This document shows, piece by piece, positions 54,214 through 63,426 of a DNA stretch of 64,000 nt. The notes beneath the pieces are model-generated. The model did not search any database, had not been told where the DNA came from, and saw only the letters and a program-made list of their open reading frames with translations. Numbering within the stretch: the first letter of the stretch is position 1; the number at the start of each line of letters is the position of its first letter. The stretch is taken from contig NZ_VLLG01000002.1 in the NCBI RefSeq assembly GCF_007830125.1, positions 816,985 to 880,984 of the forward strand. Direction: 5' to 3'. Position numbers and translations under genes: made by a program. This stretch comes from Chitinophaga japonensis. GTDB taxonomy: Bacteria; Bacteroidota; Bacteroidia; Chitinophagales; Chitinophagaceae.

Positions 54214-55527
54214 ATGAGATCAATTTTCATATTCATACTATCACTGCTGGCCATCAAAGGTCATACGCAACAGGTGCTTACACTGGAACAGGCCATAGAC
54301 CTGGCGCTGAAGAATAATTACGATATCAGGCTGGCGCGCAATGACGCCGATGTGGCGGCCAACGATTACGCCTACGCCAATTTTGCCTTTGCGCCCCGCC
54401 TCAACGGCACGGCCGGCAGAACCTGGAGCCACCAGGCCACCAAGCAGGAATTTGCCAACGGCAACAAAAGAGACACCAGCGGCATTAAAAGCAATAACTA
54501 TACGGCCAATATATCGCTCAACTGGACCCTTTTTGACGGGCTGAAAATGTTTGCCACCCGGCAGCGCCTGGAAAGCGTGCGCGACCTCGGCGAGCTGGCG
54601 CTGAAAGAACAGGTGATCAATACCATTGCAGACATCATCCGCAGCTATTATGATATTGTGCAGCAAAAGCAGCAATTGCGCAACATCGCAGAACAATTAT
54701 CCATTTCGGAAGAAAGGGTGAAACTGTCCGATGCCAAGTTCCAGACGGGTCTGGGACCTAAAACTGACCTGCTGCAGTCCCGCGTGGACTATAACGCGCA
54801 AAAGGCCGCCTACCTGCTCCAGCAAACACAGATCGTGCAAAGCAAGGCCACGCTCAACCAGTTGATGGCCGTAGCTACCGCCAATACCACCTATGATGTG
54901 CAGGACTCCATTCCCATCAACATGGACCTGCACTACGGCGACCTGCGGCAGGCCGTTATGCAGCAAAATGCTGCACTGGGCATTGCCCGGCAGCAGCTCG
55001 GCATATCAGAGATCCAGTTAAAGGAGGCCCGGGCCGATTATTTCCCGGTGCTGTCCTTTAACTCCGCCTATAACTTCAGCCGCGTCAATTCCAATGCGGC
55101 CACGAACTCTTTTAGCCCTATCTTTAACCAGAACGGCGTTTTCAACTACGGCGTTACCGCGTCCATTCCCATCTTCAACGGCCTGAACGTAAGGCGGCAG
55201 GTAAGGAATGCGAAGCTGAACGTGGAGTACCAGCAGCTATGGCTGGACAATGCGCAGACACTGGTGAGCCTCAGCGTGGATTCCACCTTCAAGAACTACG
55301 AATATTATAAAACAGCCGTCACCCTGGAAGAGGAGAACATTGGCCTGGCCCGGGAAAACGCTATGGTGGCGCTGGAGCGCTTCCGGCAGGGCGTATCCAC
55401 CACCCTGGAGGTAAAGCTGGCCCAGCAGAGCCTGCAGGATGCGTTTAACCGGCTGATCATGGCCCGGTACCGCACCAAGCTGGCGGAAACCGAACTGCTG
55501 CGTTTGCAGGGCGAACTGCTGAAATAA
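54214..55527 (+). CDS. TolC family outer-membrane channel
   Basis: A 437-residue outer-membrane efflux protein. Signal peptide MRSIFIFILSLLAIKGHTQ; two long repeats each starting like LTLEQAIDLALKNNYDIRLA and LRQAVMQQNAALGIARQQLG, with the alpha-barrel helices and two beta-strand pairs expected of TolC. It completes the pump made by the two genes before it. Start at 54214 opens the signal peptide; the open frame reaches 54142 only through the intergenic repeat. Confidence 0.95.
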   Translation: MRSIFIFILSLLAIKGHTQQVLTLEQAIDLALKNNYDIRLARNDADVAANDYAYANFAFAPRLNGTAGRTWSHQATKQEFANGNKRDTSGIKSNNYTANISLNWTLFDGLKMFATRQRLESVRDLGELALKEQVINTIADIIRSYYDIVQQKQQLRNIAEQLSISEERVKLSDAKFQTGLGPKTDLLQSRVDYNAQKAAYLLQQTQIVQSKATLNQLMAVATANTTYDVQDSIPINMDLHYGDLRQAVMQQNAALGIARQQLGISEIQLKEARADYFPVLSFNSAYNFSRVNSNAATNSFSPIFNQNGVFNYGVTASIPIFNGLNVRRQVRNAKLNVEYQQLWLDNAQTLVSLSVDSTFKNYEYYKTAVTLEEENIGLARENAMVALERFRQGVSTTLEVKLAQQSLQDAFNRLIMARYRTKLAETELLRLQGELLK

Positions 55528-55536
55528 ACCCCTGTT

Positions 55537-56619
55537 ATGACCCTGACAGAAATTGCTAACATTCGCCTGCTCAGCCAGCGCGTGACCGGCCCCTCCTGTA
55601 AAAATGCCCGGGAGGCGGTAAGCTGGATGGGCGCCATGCAGGCGCAGGATTTTGCCATGTGCCGCTGGGCGGCCGGCGCACGGACCAGCGGGGCTACCGA
55701 CAGGAAGATCACAGCCGCGCTCAATAAAGGGGATATTTTACGTACCCACCTGCTGCGGCCTACCTGGCACCTGGTAGCTGCGGCAGACATTCACTGGCTG
55801 CTGGCGCTTACCGCTCCACGTATCCTTGCCGCATCCAAAACAAGGCACCGGCAACTGGAACTTACCGAAGCCCTTTTCCAAAAAAGCAATAAGATCATCG
55901 CCAACATGCTGGCCGGCGGGCAGCACCTGCCCCGTGAAACCATTATGGCCGAACTGAAAAAGGCGAAAATAGCAGTGGACGAGAACCGGTCCTCCCACCT
56001 GCTGTTTCGCGCGGAGCTGGACGGCATCCTGTGCAGCGGCGCCGTAAAGAACGGCCGGCAAACCTACGCACTGCTGGCAGAACGGGCGCCCGCACCCGGC
56101 GCCTTCAACCGGGATGAAGCGCTGGCCATGCTGGCCGGCCGGTATTTCTGCAGCCGCGGCCCCGCTACCCTGCAGGATTTTGCCACCTGGTCCTACCTTT
56201 CCCTCACCGATGCCAGGCATGGGCTGGAAATGGCCAGGCCAGGCCTGACCTCCGCTACGGTTGACGGCGACGTATACTGGTTCTCCAGGGCCCTGGCCCT
56301 CCCGGACACATACCCGCCTTCCGTGCACTTACTACCGGCTTTCGATGAGTACATCATCGGCTACCGCAACCGGGCCGCCGTACTGCCAGCGGCGCAACAG
56401 CGCGTTATTACCAACAATGGCATTTTCCGCCCGGTGGTGGTCATTAACGGGCAGGTAGCTGGCTTGTGGAAACGGGCCCTGAAGGATGATAAAGTGATGG
56501 TAACAGTGGAGCTGTTTGCACCCGGTAGCCGGGCGCCGAAGAAGGCCATTGCCCGGGCCGCGGACAGGCTGGGTGCGTTCCTGGGCGGGGAAGCTGTTGT
56601 GAGCTATGGCCAGGCTTAA
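55537..56619 (+). CDS. Winged-helix protein of the AlkZ (HTH_42) family
   Basis: A 360-residue protein of the family that includes AlkZ and YcaQ, DNA glycosylases that repair inter-strand crosslinks. The catalytic QxQ motif is present (MGAMQAQDFAMC, about residue 30), followed by ILRTHLLRPTWHLVAA and HLLPAFDEYIIGYRNR, conserved across the family. It lies nine bases after tolC, possibly read through from that operon. Its stop overlaps the stop of the converging gene. Confidence 0.85.
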   Translation: MTLTEIANIRLLSQRVTGPSCKNAREAVSWMGAMQAQDFAMCRWAAGARTSGATDRKITAALNKGDILRTHLLRPTWHLVAAADIHWLLALTAPRILAASKTRHRQLELTEALFQKSNKIIANMLAGGQHLPRETIMAELKKAKIAVDENRSSHLLFRAELDGILCSGAVKNGRQTYALLAERAPAPGAFNRDEALAMLAGRYFCSRGPATLQDFATWSYLSLTDARHGLEMARPGLTSATVDGDVYWFSRALALPDTYPPSVHLLPAFDEYIIGYRNRAAVLPAAQQRVITNNGIFRPVVVINGQVAGLWKRALKDDKVMVTVELFAPGSRAPKKAIARAADRLGAFLGGEAVVSYGQA

Positions 56620-57389
56620 GGGGTGCCGCTCCCCCCGGCAGAGTCGGACGGTTCCTTCTTCGCCTGCTGGTACCTTTCAAAAGACTGTTTGATATACAAC
56701 AGCAGGTCATAATCCGTGGCGGTTTCCAGGAAGCGGTAAGACGGGCGGTATTGCAGCATAAAGGAGTCCAGCTCCGGGCTTTCCAGTTTCGTCATGCGGC
56801 CCACCACCTCCGGGGAGTAGCGGTAATCAATATATTTCTCCTTTTCCCAGTATTCCAACTGCTCCCGGAAATGCTCTTTCCGTTTTCTTGCCTTGCTGGG
56901 CACCAGGTAGGAGAGGGCCGTTACCGGGTTGGCCGGCAGTGTTTTCAGCACATCCAGGGCGCCCGGCTTCTTGTAGTTGAAATATCTCCCGTATTCCTCG
57001 CGGGTAGCCAGGGAATCCAGGTAGTAGTTCTTCCCCCGCACATTCACTTCCTGCAGGCCAAATACCCGCCTCGGCATATATATGTTGACAGAAGTGCTTT
57101 CCAGCGGGGCCACCACCTCCTTTTTATAATAGCTCAGCATGGAAAATTCAATGGTATCGCCCGGCATGGCCTCTATAAAAAAACGGCCGCTTTCATTACT
57201 CAGCGTGCCGCTACGGGATCTTTTATTGATGATGGTGACGGCGGGTAGCCCGGTTTTGGTGTCTGCATCCACTACCATACCCGATAGCTTCACCTGCGCA
57301 CGCAACGGCTGCAACCCTGCCAGCAGTAACAGGAATAAAGGTAATAGCGCTCCGGCGTATAAAAACTGTCTATTTTTCGTAATAGGCAT
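56616..57389 (-). CDS. CarboxypepD_reg-like domain outer-envelope protein
   Basis: A 257-residue exported protein. After an N-terminal hydrophobic signal (FLYAGALLPLFLLLLAG) comes a carboxypeptidase-D regulatory-like beta domain (about 35-110; KLSGMVVDADTKTGLPAVTI, GTLSNESGRFFIEAMPGDTI) and a helical remainder with basic stretches (KARKRKEHFREQLEYWEKEK). Common in Bacteroidota; function unknown. The 57389 start is chosen since it precedes the signal peptide directly; the frame is open to 57533. Apart from a short A+T-poor stretch, nothing is recognised between 57390 and 57746. Confidence 0.8.
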   Translation of the reverse strand: MPITKNRQFLYAGALLPLFLLLLAGLQPLRAQVKLSGMVVDADTKTGLPAVTIINKRSRSGTLSNESGRFFIEAMPGDTIEFSMLSYYKKEVVAPLESTSVNIYMPRRVFGLQEVNVRGKNYYLDSLATREEYGRYFNYKKPGALDVLKTLPANPVTALSYLVPSKARKRKEHFREQLEYWEKEKYIDYRYSPEVVGRMTKLESPELDSFMLQYRPSYRFLETATDYDLLLYIKQSFERYQQAKKEPSDSAGGSGTP

Positions 57390-57746
57390 CGTCAAATATA
57401 GTTTTCCAGGCGTAAATGAAACGTTAAAAATCCGCCTGGCGGCCGTCCACACATTGCGGACATAGTCCCCAAATATACGGGACAACCGGAAAGGCCGCGC
57501 CTGGAAATTGTTATCTTTACCTGTTATTTTCAAATCTTATGCCTCTTATGCCTCCATACCCGTTTTTGGCTACCCCAAGCCACCAGCAAGCACCTTGCAA
57601 CCAGAGCGCAGCTTCCGCCGCAGCGCCGCGCGCCCGTAGGCCGGGTAAAATCCCCTACTGGCACCATGTTTGTTCTACCCCCTCCGGAGAGCAATGGCAT
57701 ATCGCCTGTAACGCAATACTGTACTCACATTTAACACATTAGCACG

Positions 57747-58187
57747 ATGGAGTTTCGTATAATCGAATACGGTAGTTGCGCTCACCGGGATATGATCAGC
57801 TTGCGCGATATAACATTGCGCAAACCATTGGGGCTTGTTTTTACGGACGCCTATCTGCAGCAGGAGATCAATGACTGGCTGATAGGCTGCTACACTACCA
57901 GTAATGACAAGGAACTGCTGGCCGGATGCTGCATTTTAACGCCCGTAAATGAAAATACGGTACAACTGCGGCAAATGGCGGTAGACCCGGCTTTCCAGGG
58001 CAGGGGGATCGGTAGCGGCATTATTGATTTTGCAGAACAGCAGGCCAAGCTGAATGGTTTTACGGAAATGATAATGCACGCCCGCAAAACAGCTGCAGGT
58101 TTCTATGAAAAGTTGGGATACAGCATTCACGGCGATGAATTTACGGAGGTAGGCATCCCGCACTACGAAATGAAGAAAAAACTGTAA
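57747..58187 (+). CDS. GNAT family N-acetyltransferase
   Basis: A 146-residue acetyltransferase: ELLAGCCILTPVNENTVQLR, QMAVDPAFQGRGIGSGIIDF (the QGRGIG acetyl-CoA loop, about residues 81-86), and ARKTAAGFYEKLGYSIHGDE. The ending (GIPHYEMKKKL) is typical of the YitI/ElaA-like group. Monocistronic; substrate unknown. Confidence 0.92.
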   Translation: MEFRIIEYGSCAHRDMISLRDITLRKPLGLVFTDAYLQQEINDWLIGCYTTSNDKELLAGCCILTPVNENTVQLRQMAVDPAFQGRGIGSGIIDFAEQQAKLNGFTEMIMHARKTAAGFYEKLGYSIHGDEFTEVGIPHYEMKKKL

Positions 58188-58251
58188 CTGTAGCCTCTTC
58201 AGGCTGCCCGGCACCATCAGTAGCATTGTAATCAAAAATCCATTACATATC

Positions 58252-61200
58252 ATGAAAAGCCATGTACTCGCCGGGCTAGGGCTGTGCTGTGTTTTCTATT
58301 GTAATACCGGCAAGGCGCAACAGGATACCACTGCGCCGGTACGACAAGATACAACAGTACGGCAGGATACCACCAAAAAAGACACTGCTGCAAAAAATGC
58401 CAATCTTATACTGCCGGACACCACCGGCAGGGATACTACCCGCAGGGACACAACGACCAGGCCCGCACAGGATTCGGGATTGATCGTACCGGCCGATTCA
58501 GCCACCCTCCGGCAGGAAATGAATAATTTCACCCTTACCGGCACCGTCCAGGATACGGCAGATGCGCCTATCCCCGGGGCCCAGGTAGTGAATAAAGCCA
58601 CCGGCCAGGCCGTTATGTCCGACCCTTCCGGCCAGTTCTCCATTAAAGCCTCCACCAGTGACACCATCCTGGTATCGCTCGCTACCTACGGGGAGCAGCA
58701 GGTACCGGTAAAAAGCAAGCAACCGCTGACGGTAGTGCTTACCTCGGCCGCTTCCGGGCAGAAAACCCTGTCGGAAGTAGTGGTAACCGCCCTGGGCATC
58801 AAAAAGAATCCCCGCGCGGTAGGCTATGCCCTGCAGGAAGTAAGCGGCAATGCCGTACAGGAAGCCAAGGAGGTAAACTTTGTAAATGCCCTGTCCGGCA
58901 AAGTGGCCGGTTTGCAGGTAAGCACCAATACCGGCTCCATGGGCGGCTCTACCAGGATGACCATCCGCGGTAATAAATCCATCCTGGGCGATAACAACGC
59001 CTTTATTGTAGTGGATGGCGTACCGGTACTGAACAATGTGCTGAATGATCCCGGGCAGCAAAACGGCGGCGGTGGTTACGATTACGGCAGCCCCATACAG
59101 GATATCAACCCGGAGGACATCGAGAATATTTCCGTGCTGAAAGGAGCCGCCGCCACCGCCCTTTATGGCAGCCGCGGGGCCAACGGCGTGCTGCAGATCA
59201 CCACCAGGAAAAGGCCGGATGTAGACGGAGGGCTGGGCATTACCTACAGCCTCAATGCGCAGATAGACCAGGTGTATGTGCTGCCTAACTACCAGAACCA
59301 GTATGGCGGCGGTTATACCGGCTTTGATACCGTGTACTACAACCAAAACCCGGAAGCATTCCTCAATGAGCAAAGCGCTACCTATAATGACAATAACGGT
59401 AAAGGACCTTATGACCTGCTGCCCCAGTACTATGCGGATGAATCCTGGGGCCCCCGGCTGGATGGCAGGCAGGTACGCCACTACTGGTCATGGGACCGGG
59501 ATAAGGGCAATCCCGATTTCGGGAAAACAGCTCCCTGGTCCCCCCATCCCAATAATGTAAAGGATTTTTACAAGACCGGCTATACGCTGACCAACAATAT
59601 CGCCGTAGGCGGCTCCAATGACAAAGGCTCCTTCCGCCTGTCCTACGGTAATATGAAACAGAGCTTCGTATTGCCCAATTCTTCGCTGACGCGCAACAAC
59701 CTTTCCTTTAACGGCAGCTACCAACTGGCCAAGAATTTAACAGCCTCCGTATCCGCCAACTACAGCATACTGGAAGCGGAAGGCCGCCCGGGCACCGGTT
59801 TTACCGGCCCCAATCCTACCCTGCAGTTCACCATGTACGGGCAGCGGCAGCTCGATATTGAAAGGGCCAAAAACTATGTGTACCCGGACGGGTCACAGAT
59901 CACCTGGAACCGCCGGTCCTGGGACGATCCCACCGTGGCGTTCAGCAATGGCCCCTACTGGAACCGTTACCGCGATTATGAAACGGACACCCGCAACCGC
60001 CTGTTCGGCTTCGGCGGACTGGATTATTCCGTGAATAGCTGGCTGAGCCTGAGCGGGCGCGTATTCATGGACCAGTACAATTCAACAGAAGAGGAAAGAA
60101 TGTCGCAGCAGCCCAATATTGAAGGATCTTACCGGAAACGCCTGCGCGACTCCCGTGAAATGAACTACCAGCTCACAGCGGATATCGACAAGGAGTTTGG
60201 CGAGTTCTCGCTGAACGCTACCCTGGGAGGCAACATCATGCACCGGAAATGGACCGTAAGCGGCGGGCAGACCGTAGACGGCCTGATCATTCCGGGTGTG
60301 TATAACCTGAACAACTCCATACAACCCGCGCAGCCCATAGACCAGTATTACGAAAAGCAGATCAACTCCGCTTTTGCCACCGCTACGCTGGGTTATAAGA
60401 ACCTGCTGTTCCTGGACCTGACCGGGCGCAGTGACTGGAGCTCCACTATTAACGTGGACAACAATCCTTACTTCTATCCATCGGCTTCCCTTTCCTTCAT
60501 CTTCTCCGACCTCCTGAAATGGAAGTGGCTGAACTACGGTAAGCTAAGGGGGAGTATAGCCGCCGTGGGCAGCGATACCGATCCTTACCAGGTGTATGAT
60601 ACTTATGCCTTTATACCGCCTTTTGGCAGCAACCCGGTTACCCAGTTCCTGCCTACCAAGAACAATCCGGACCTGAAGCCGGAACGTACCCGGGAGTATG
60701 AGTTCGGTACGGAGCTGCAGTTCCTGGACAACCGCATCGGGCTGGACCTGACCTACTATAACCGTAATACCCGGGACCAGATCATTACCCTGCCCATACC
60801 CGCCGCTACCGGCTTTACCACGATGGTGGTAAACGGCGGCAATGTGCGCAACGAGGGATTTGAAGTAGCACTGAACCTGAATCCCATCCGCCTGAAAGGA
60901 GGCTTCCGCTGGGATATCAACGCCAACTTTGCCCGCAACCGCAACAAGTTGCTGGACATGAATATAGAACAGTACAACACCGCGCTGGACCTGCTGACGC
61001 TGGCTACGGACCGCCGTACCAACAAAGTGTCTATAGTAGCGTTGGTAGGCCAGTCGCTGGGTACTATCATGGGCACGGACTACGTGTACGATGAGCAGGG
61101 CAGGAAAGTGGTAACGGAAGATGGTTACTACAGGGTGTCTGAAATAAAGGAGATCGGTAATGTGAATCCCGACTTCATAGGCGGTGTGAACAACACCTTC

Positions 61201-61695
61201 TCCTACAAAGGCATCTACCTTTCCGCGCTGGTGGATTTCCAGAGCGGCGGCGAGTTCTTCTCCTACACCAACCTGTATGGCAAAAAATCCGGCCTGCTGG
61301 ATGTGACCGCCGAGAACGGCATCCGTGAGAATGGCATCATTGTGCCGGGCGTAACAGAAGACGGGAAGGAAAACACCGTACCGATCACCGCCAAGGACCA
61401 CTTCAGCCAGAACGGCGGTAACGTGATCAGCAAGGCCGACCTGTACGATGCCAGCTACGTATACCTGCGGGAAGTAAAACTGGGATATAATATTCCGGAG
61501 TCATGGTACAAAAGGATAGGCGCACAGGCGGCGCGCATCTCCCTGTACGGGCGTAACCTCTGGCTCATTCACTCCAACGCACCGAATGTGGACCCCGCCA
61601 ACATTACCAACTCTGCCTCCAATGTGCAGGGTATTGAAGGCGGCGCGCTGCCCTCGCTGCGCTCTTACGGGGTGAACCTGAATATTTCATTCTAA
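58252..61695 (+). CDS. SusC/RagA family TonB-linked transporter with Asp-Thr-Thr-rich N-terminus
   Basis: A 1147-residue SusC. After the signal peptide (ending NTGKAQ) is a low-complexity segment of about 60 residues with repeated QDTT and RDTT units (QDTTAPVRQDTTVRQDTTKK, later GRDTTRRDTTTRPAQD), absent from the other SusC in the window. Then the carboxypeptidase-D-like domain (FTLTGTVQDTADAPIPGAQV), plug (ALSGKVAGLQVSTNTG, TIRGNKSI, VVDGVPVLNN, LKGAAATALYGSRGANGVL) and barrel ending LRSYGVNLNISF. It is followed after 11 bases by its susD. No sigma or regulator gene is adjacent. Confidence 0.95.
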   Translation: MKSHVLAGLGLCCVFYCNTGKAQQDTTAPVRQDTTVRQDTTKKDTAAKNANLILPDTTGRDTTRRDTTTRPAQDSGLIVPADSATLRQEMNNFTLTGTVQDTADAPIPGAQVVNKATGQAVMSDPSGQFSIKASTSDTILVSLATYGEQQVPVKSKQPLTVVLTSAASGQKTLSEVVVTALGIKKNPRAVGYALQEVSGNAVQEAKEVNFVNALSGKVAGLQVSTNTGSMGGSTRMTIRGNKSILGDNNAFIVVDGVPVLNNVLNDPGQQNGGGGYDYGSPIQDINPEDIENISVLKGAAATALYGSRGANGVLQITTRKRPDVDGGLGITYSLNAQIDQVYVLPNYQNQYGGGYTGFDTVYYNQNPEAFLNEQSATYNDNNGKGPYDLLPQYYADESWGPRLDGRQVRHYWSWDRDKGNPDFGKTAPWSPHPNNVKDFYKTGYTLTNNIAVGGSNDKGSFRLSYGNMKQSFVLPNSSLTRNNLSFNGSYQLAKNLTASVSANYSILEAEGRPGTGFTGPNPTLQFTMYGQRQLDIERAKNYVYPDGSQITWNRRSWDDPTVAFSNGPYWNRYRDYETDTRNRLFGFGGLDYSVNSWLSLSGRVFMDQYNSTEEERMSQQPNIEGSYRKRLRDSREMNYQLTADIDKEFGEFSLNATLGGNIMHRKWTVSGGQTVDGLIIPGVYNLNNSIQPAQPIDQYYEKQINSAFATATLGYKNLLFLDLTGRSDWSSTINVDNNPYFYPSASLSFIFSDLLKWKWLNYGKLRGSIAAVGSDTDPYQVYDTYAFIPPFGSNPVTQFLPTKNNPDLKPERTREYEFGTELQFLDNRIGLDLTYYNRNTRDQIITLPIPAATGFTTMVVNGGNVRNEGFEVALNLNPIRLKGGFRWDINANFARNRNKLLDMNIEQYNTALDLLTLATDRRTNKVSIVALVGQSLGTIMGTDYVYDEQGRKVVTEDGYYRVSEIKEIGNVNPDFIGGVNNTFSYKGIYLSALVDFQSGGEFFSYTNLYGKKSGLLDVTAENGIRENGIIVPGVTEDGKENTVPITAKDHFSQNGGNVISKADLYDASYVYLREVKLGYNIPESWYKRIGAQAARISLYGRNLWLIHSNAPNVDPANITNSASNVQGIEGGALPSLRSYGVNLNISF

Positions 61696-61706
61696 ACAAC
61701 AAACTA

Positions 61707-63176
61707 ATGGAAATGCTTACACGATATATGAAATATAGCTGCTATCTTTTGCTGGGATGCCTGCTGGCAACGGGATGCCAGAAGCTGGAAGATATTAATG
61801 TTGATCCGACCAAGCCCACTACCACGCAGCCGCAATACCTGCTGACAGGCGCGGAAAAATCCGCCATGGATATTATATATGCCGGCCCCCAGAACGGGCG
61901 CATCGGCATGCCTTACGCCCAATACTGGACCGGTAATGACAAAGCCAACGACAGCCGCTACCTGCTGGACGAAGGTATTAACGCAGCGCTCTGGAACAAC
62001 CTGTACAGCATATCGCTGCACAACCTGGATGAGATCATCGCCATGAACCGGGCCGAGCCTACGCCGGTTTCTCCCAACCAGATCGCCATTGCGCATATAC
62101 TCAAGGCCTGGATATACCAGGTGCTGGCAGATGCATATGGTAATATTCCTTATACAGAAGCCTTGCAGGAAGAAGGTAATATCCGGCCTGCTTACGACGA
62201 TGCGCAAACCATTTACAACGCCCTGCTGGACACCCTGCAGGCGCAAACGGCTGCCATGGACCCGGCCCAGGGCAGCTTTGATGCCGGCGATGTGATCTAT
62301 AACGGTAACGTGGACGCCTGGAAAAAACTGGCGCACTCCCTGATGCTGCGCCTGGCCATCCGCATGGCAGACGCTGACCCTGCAAGGGCGCAGGCCGTAA
62401 TAGCCGCCAACTACCAGCAGGCTATGGCCGGCAATGCGGATAACGCACAGTTCCAGTACCTGGCCACCGCTCCTAATAAGTTTCCTTATAACGACTCAGA
62501 CCGGCCGCTGACAGAATTCTTTGTAAGTGCTACGCTGGTGGACTATATGCAAAGTACCGGCGATCCGCGCCTGGGTATTTACGCCCGCAAGGCAGGCGAC
62601 AGCACCTACCGCGGCCTGGCATATGGCACTTCTGAAACCAATCCCAACCGTTTGCCGCCCAGCAACTATTCTCTCCCCGGCAAAAAGATCTATGCTGCTG
62701 ACATGCCGGGTATACTGATGACCTACCCGGAAGTAGCCTTTATACTGGCCGAAGCAGCCGCCCGCGGCTTTGCCACCGGCGCCGATGCGGCTACCCATTA
62801 CGAAGCCGGCGTGCGGGCATCCATGGAATACTGGGGCGTAAGCAATACCGATTCCATCGGCGCTTACCTGGCCCGGGTGCCATATGACGCCAATGACTGG
62901 AAGAATGTAATAGGCACACAGAAATGGCTGGCGCTGTACCCGCAGGGCCTGCAGGGATGGTTTGAAAGACTGCGGCTGGACTTTAAAAAGCCCGGCGGCG
63001 ATTCCCTGTTCATCGCGCCCCTGGACGGCTCGCTGGACGAAAATGTAACCTATGTGCCCTACCGCCTCACCTACCTGGTAAGCGAGCAGCAACAGAACAC
63101 TGCCAACTACCAGGCCGCGGCATCCGCCATCGGCGGGAATACCAAGGGCGTAAAATTATGGTGGAACATGCAGTAA
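61707..63176 (+). CDS. SusD/RagB family lipoprotein
   Basis: A 489-residue SusD-like lipoprotein with lipobox LLATGC. Early segment LEDINVDPTKPTTTQPQYLL, then ILKAWIYQVLADAYGNIPYT, PEVAFILAEAAARGF and the ending GVKLWWNMQ place it in the SusD_2-like branch, as the one at 9066-10667. It pairs with the SusC gene 11 bases upstream. A start at 61728 (MKYSCYLLLGC) would suit the signal peptide as well. Confidence 0.94.
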   Translation: MEMLTRYMKYSCYLLLGCLLATGCQKLEDINVDPTKPTTTQPQYLLTGAEKSAMDIIYAGPQNGRIGMPYAQYWTGNDKANDSRYLLDEGINAALWNNLYSISLHNLDEIIAMNRAEPTPVSPNQIAIAHILKAWIYQVLADAYGNIPYTEALQEEGNIRPAYDDAQTIYNALLDTLQAQTAAMDPAQGSFDAGDVIYNGNVDAWKKLAHSLMLRLAIRMADADPARAQAVIAANYQQAMAGNADNAQFQYLATAPNKFPYNDSDRPLTEFFVSATLVDYMQSTGDPRLGIYARKAGDSTYRGLAYGTSETNPNRLPPSNYSLPGKKIYAADMPGILMTYPEVAFILAEAAARGFATGADAATHYEAGVRASMEYWGVSNTDSIGAYLARVPYDANDWKNVIGTQKWLALYPQGLQGWFERLRLDFKKPGGDSLFIAPLDGSLDENVTYVPYRLTYLVSEQQQNTANYQAAASAIGGNTKGVKLWWNMQ

Positions 63177-63211
63177 AGCCAATTATGACTGGGGGGTATT
63201 AGACACCTGGC

Positions 63212-63253
63212 AAAGGGCCTTTTCGTAAACAACGGAAAGGTCCTTTCCTTTTC
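63212..63253 (+). terminator. Intrinsic terminator after susCD
   Basis: Fourteen-base arms at 63212-63225 and 63233-63246 (AAAGGGCCTTTTCG/CGGAAAGGTCCTTT, two wobble positions), loop TAAACAA, then a T-rich tail. It lies 35 bases after susD. The 180 bases to the next gene hold no other feature. Confidence 0.75.
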
Positions 63254-63426
63254 CGGCAATTTTTTTCATCTGTTCATATTTGTCTTTTCAATGGTCAGAT
63301 GACATCGAAGATGCATCGAGGCCATCAAATTATTAATGAACGAGATAAACCTCGCATTGACATGTTCCCGTGTAAAAAAATGTTTATCATACTCGGTTTC
63401 ATATTATCTTTAGCGTTTTGGAAAAA

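Noticed and set aside
57539..57742. A 67-codon frame before the GNAT gene
   Set aside because: Low-complexity Pro/Ala/Ser sequence, no family likeness; probably intergenic.
58315..58500. Short repeats that could suggest a CRISPR-like array
   Set aside because: They are in-frame codon repeats (Asp-Thr-Thr) in a SusC gene. No CRISPR array or cas gene was seen anywhere in the window.
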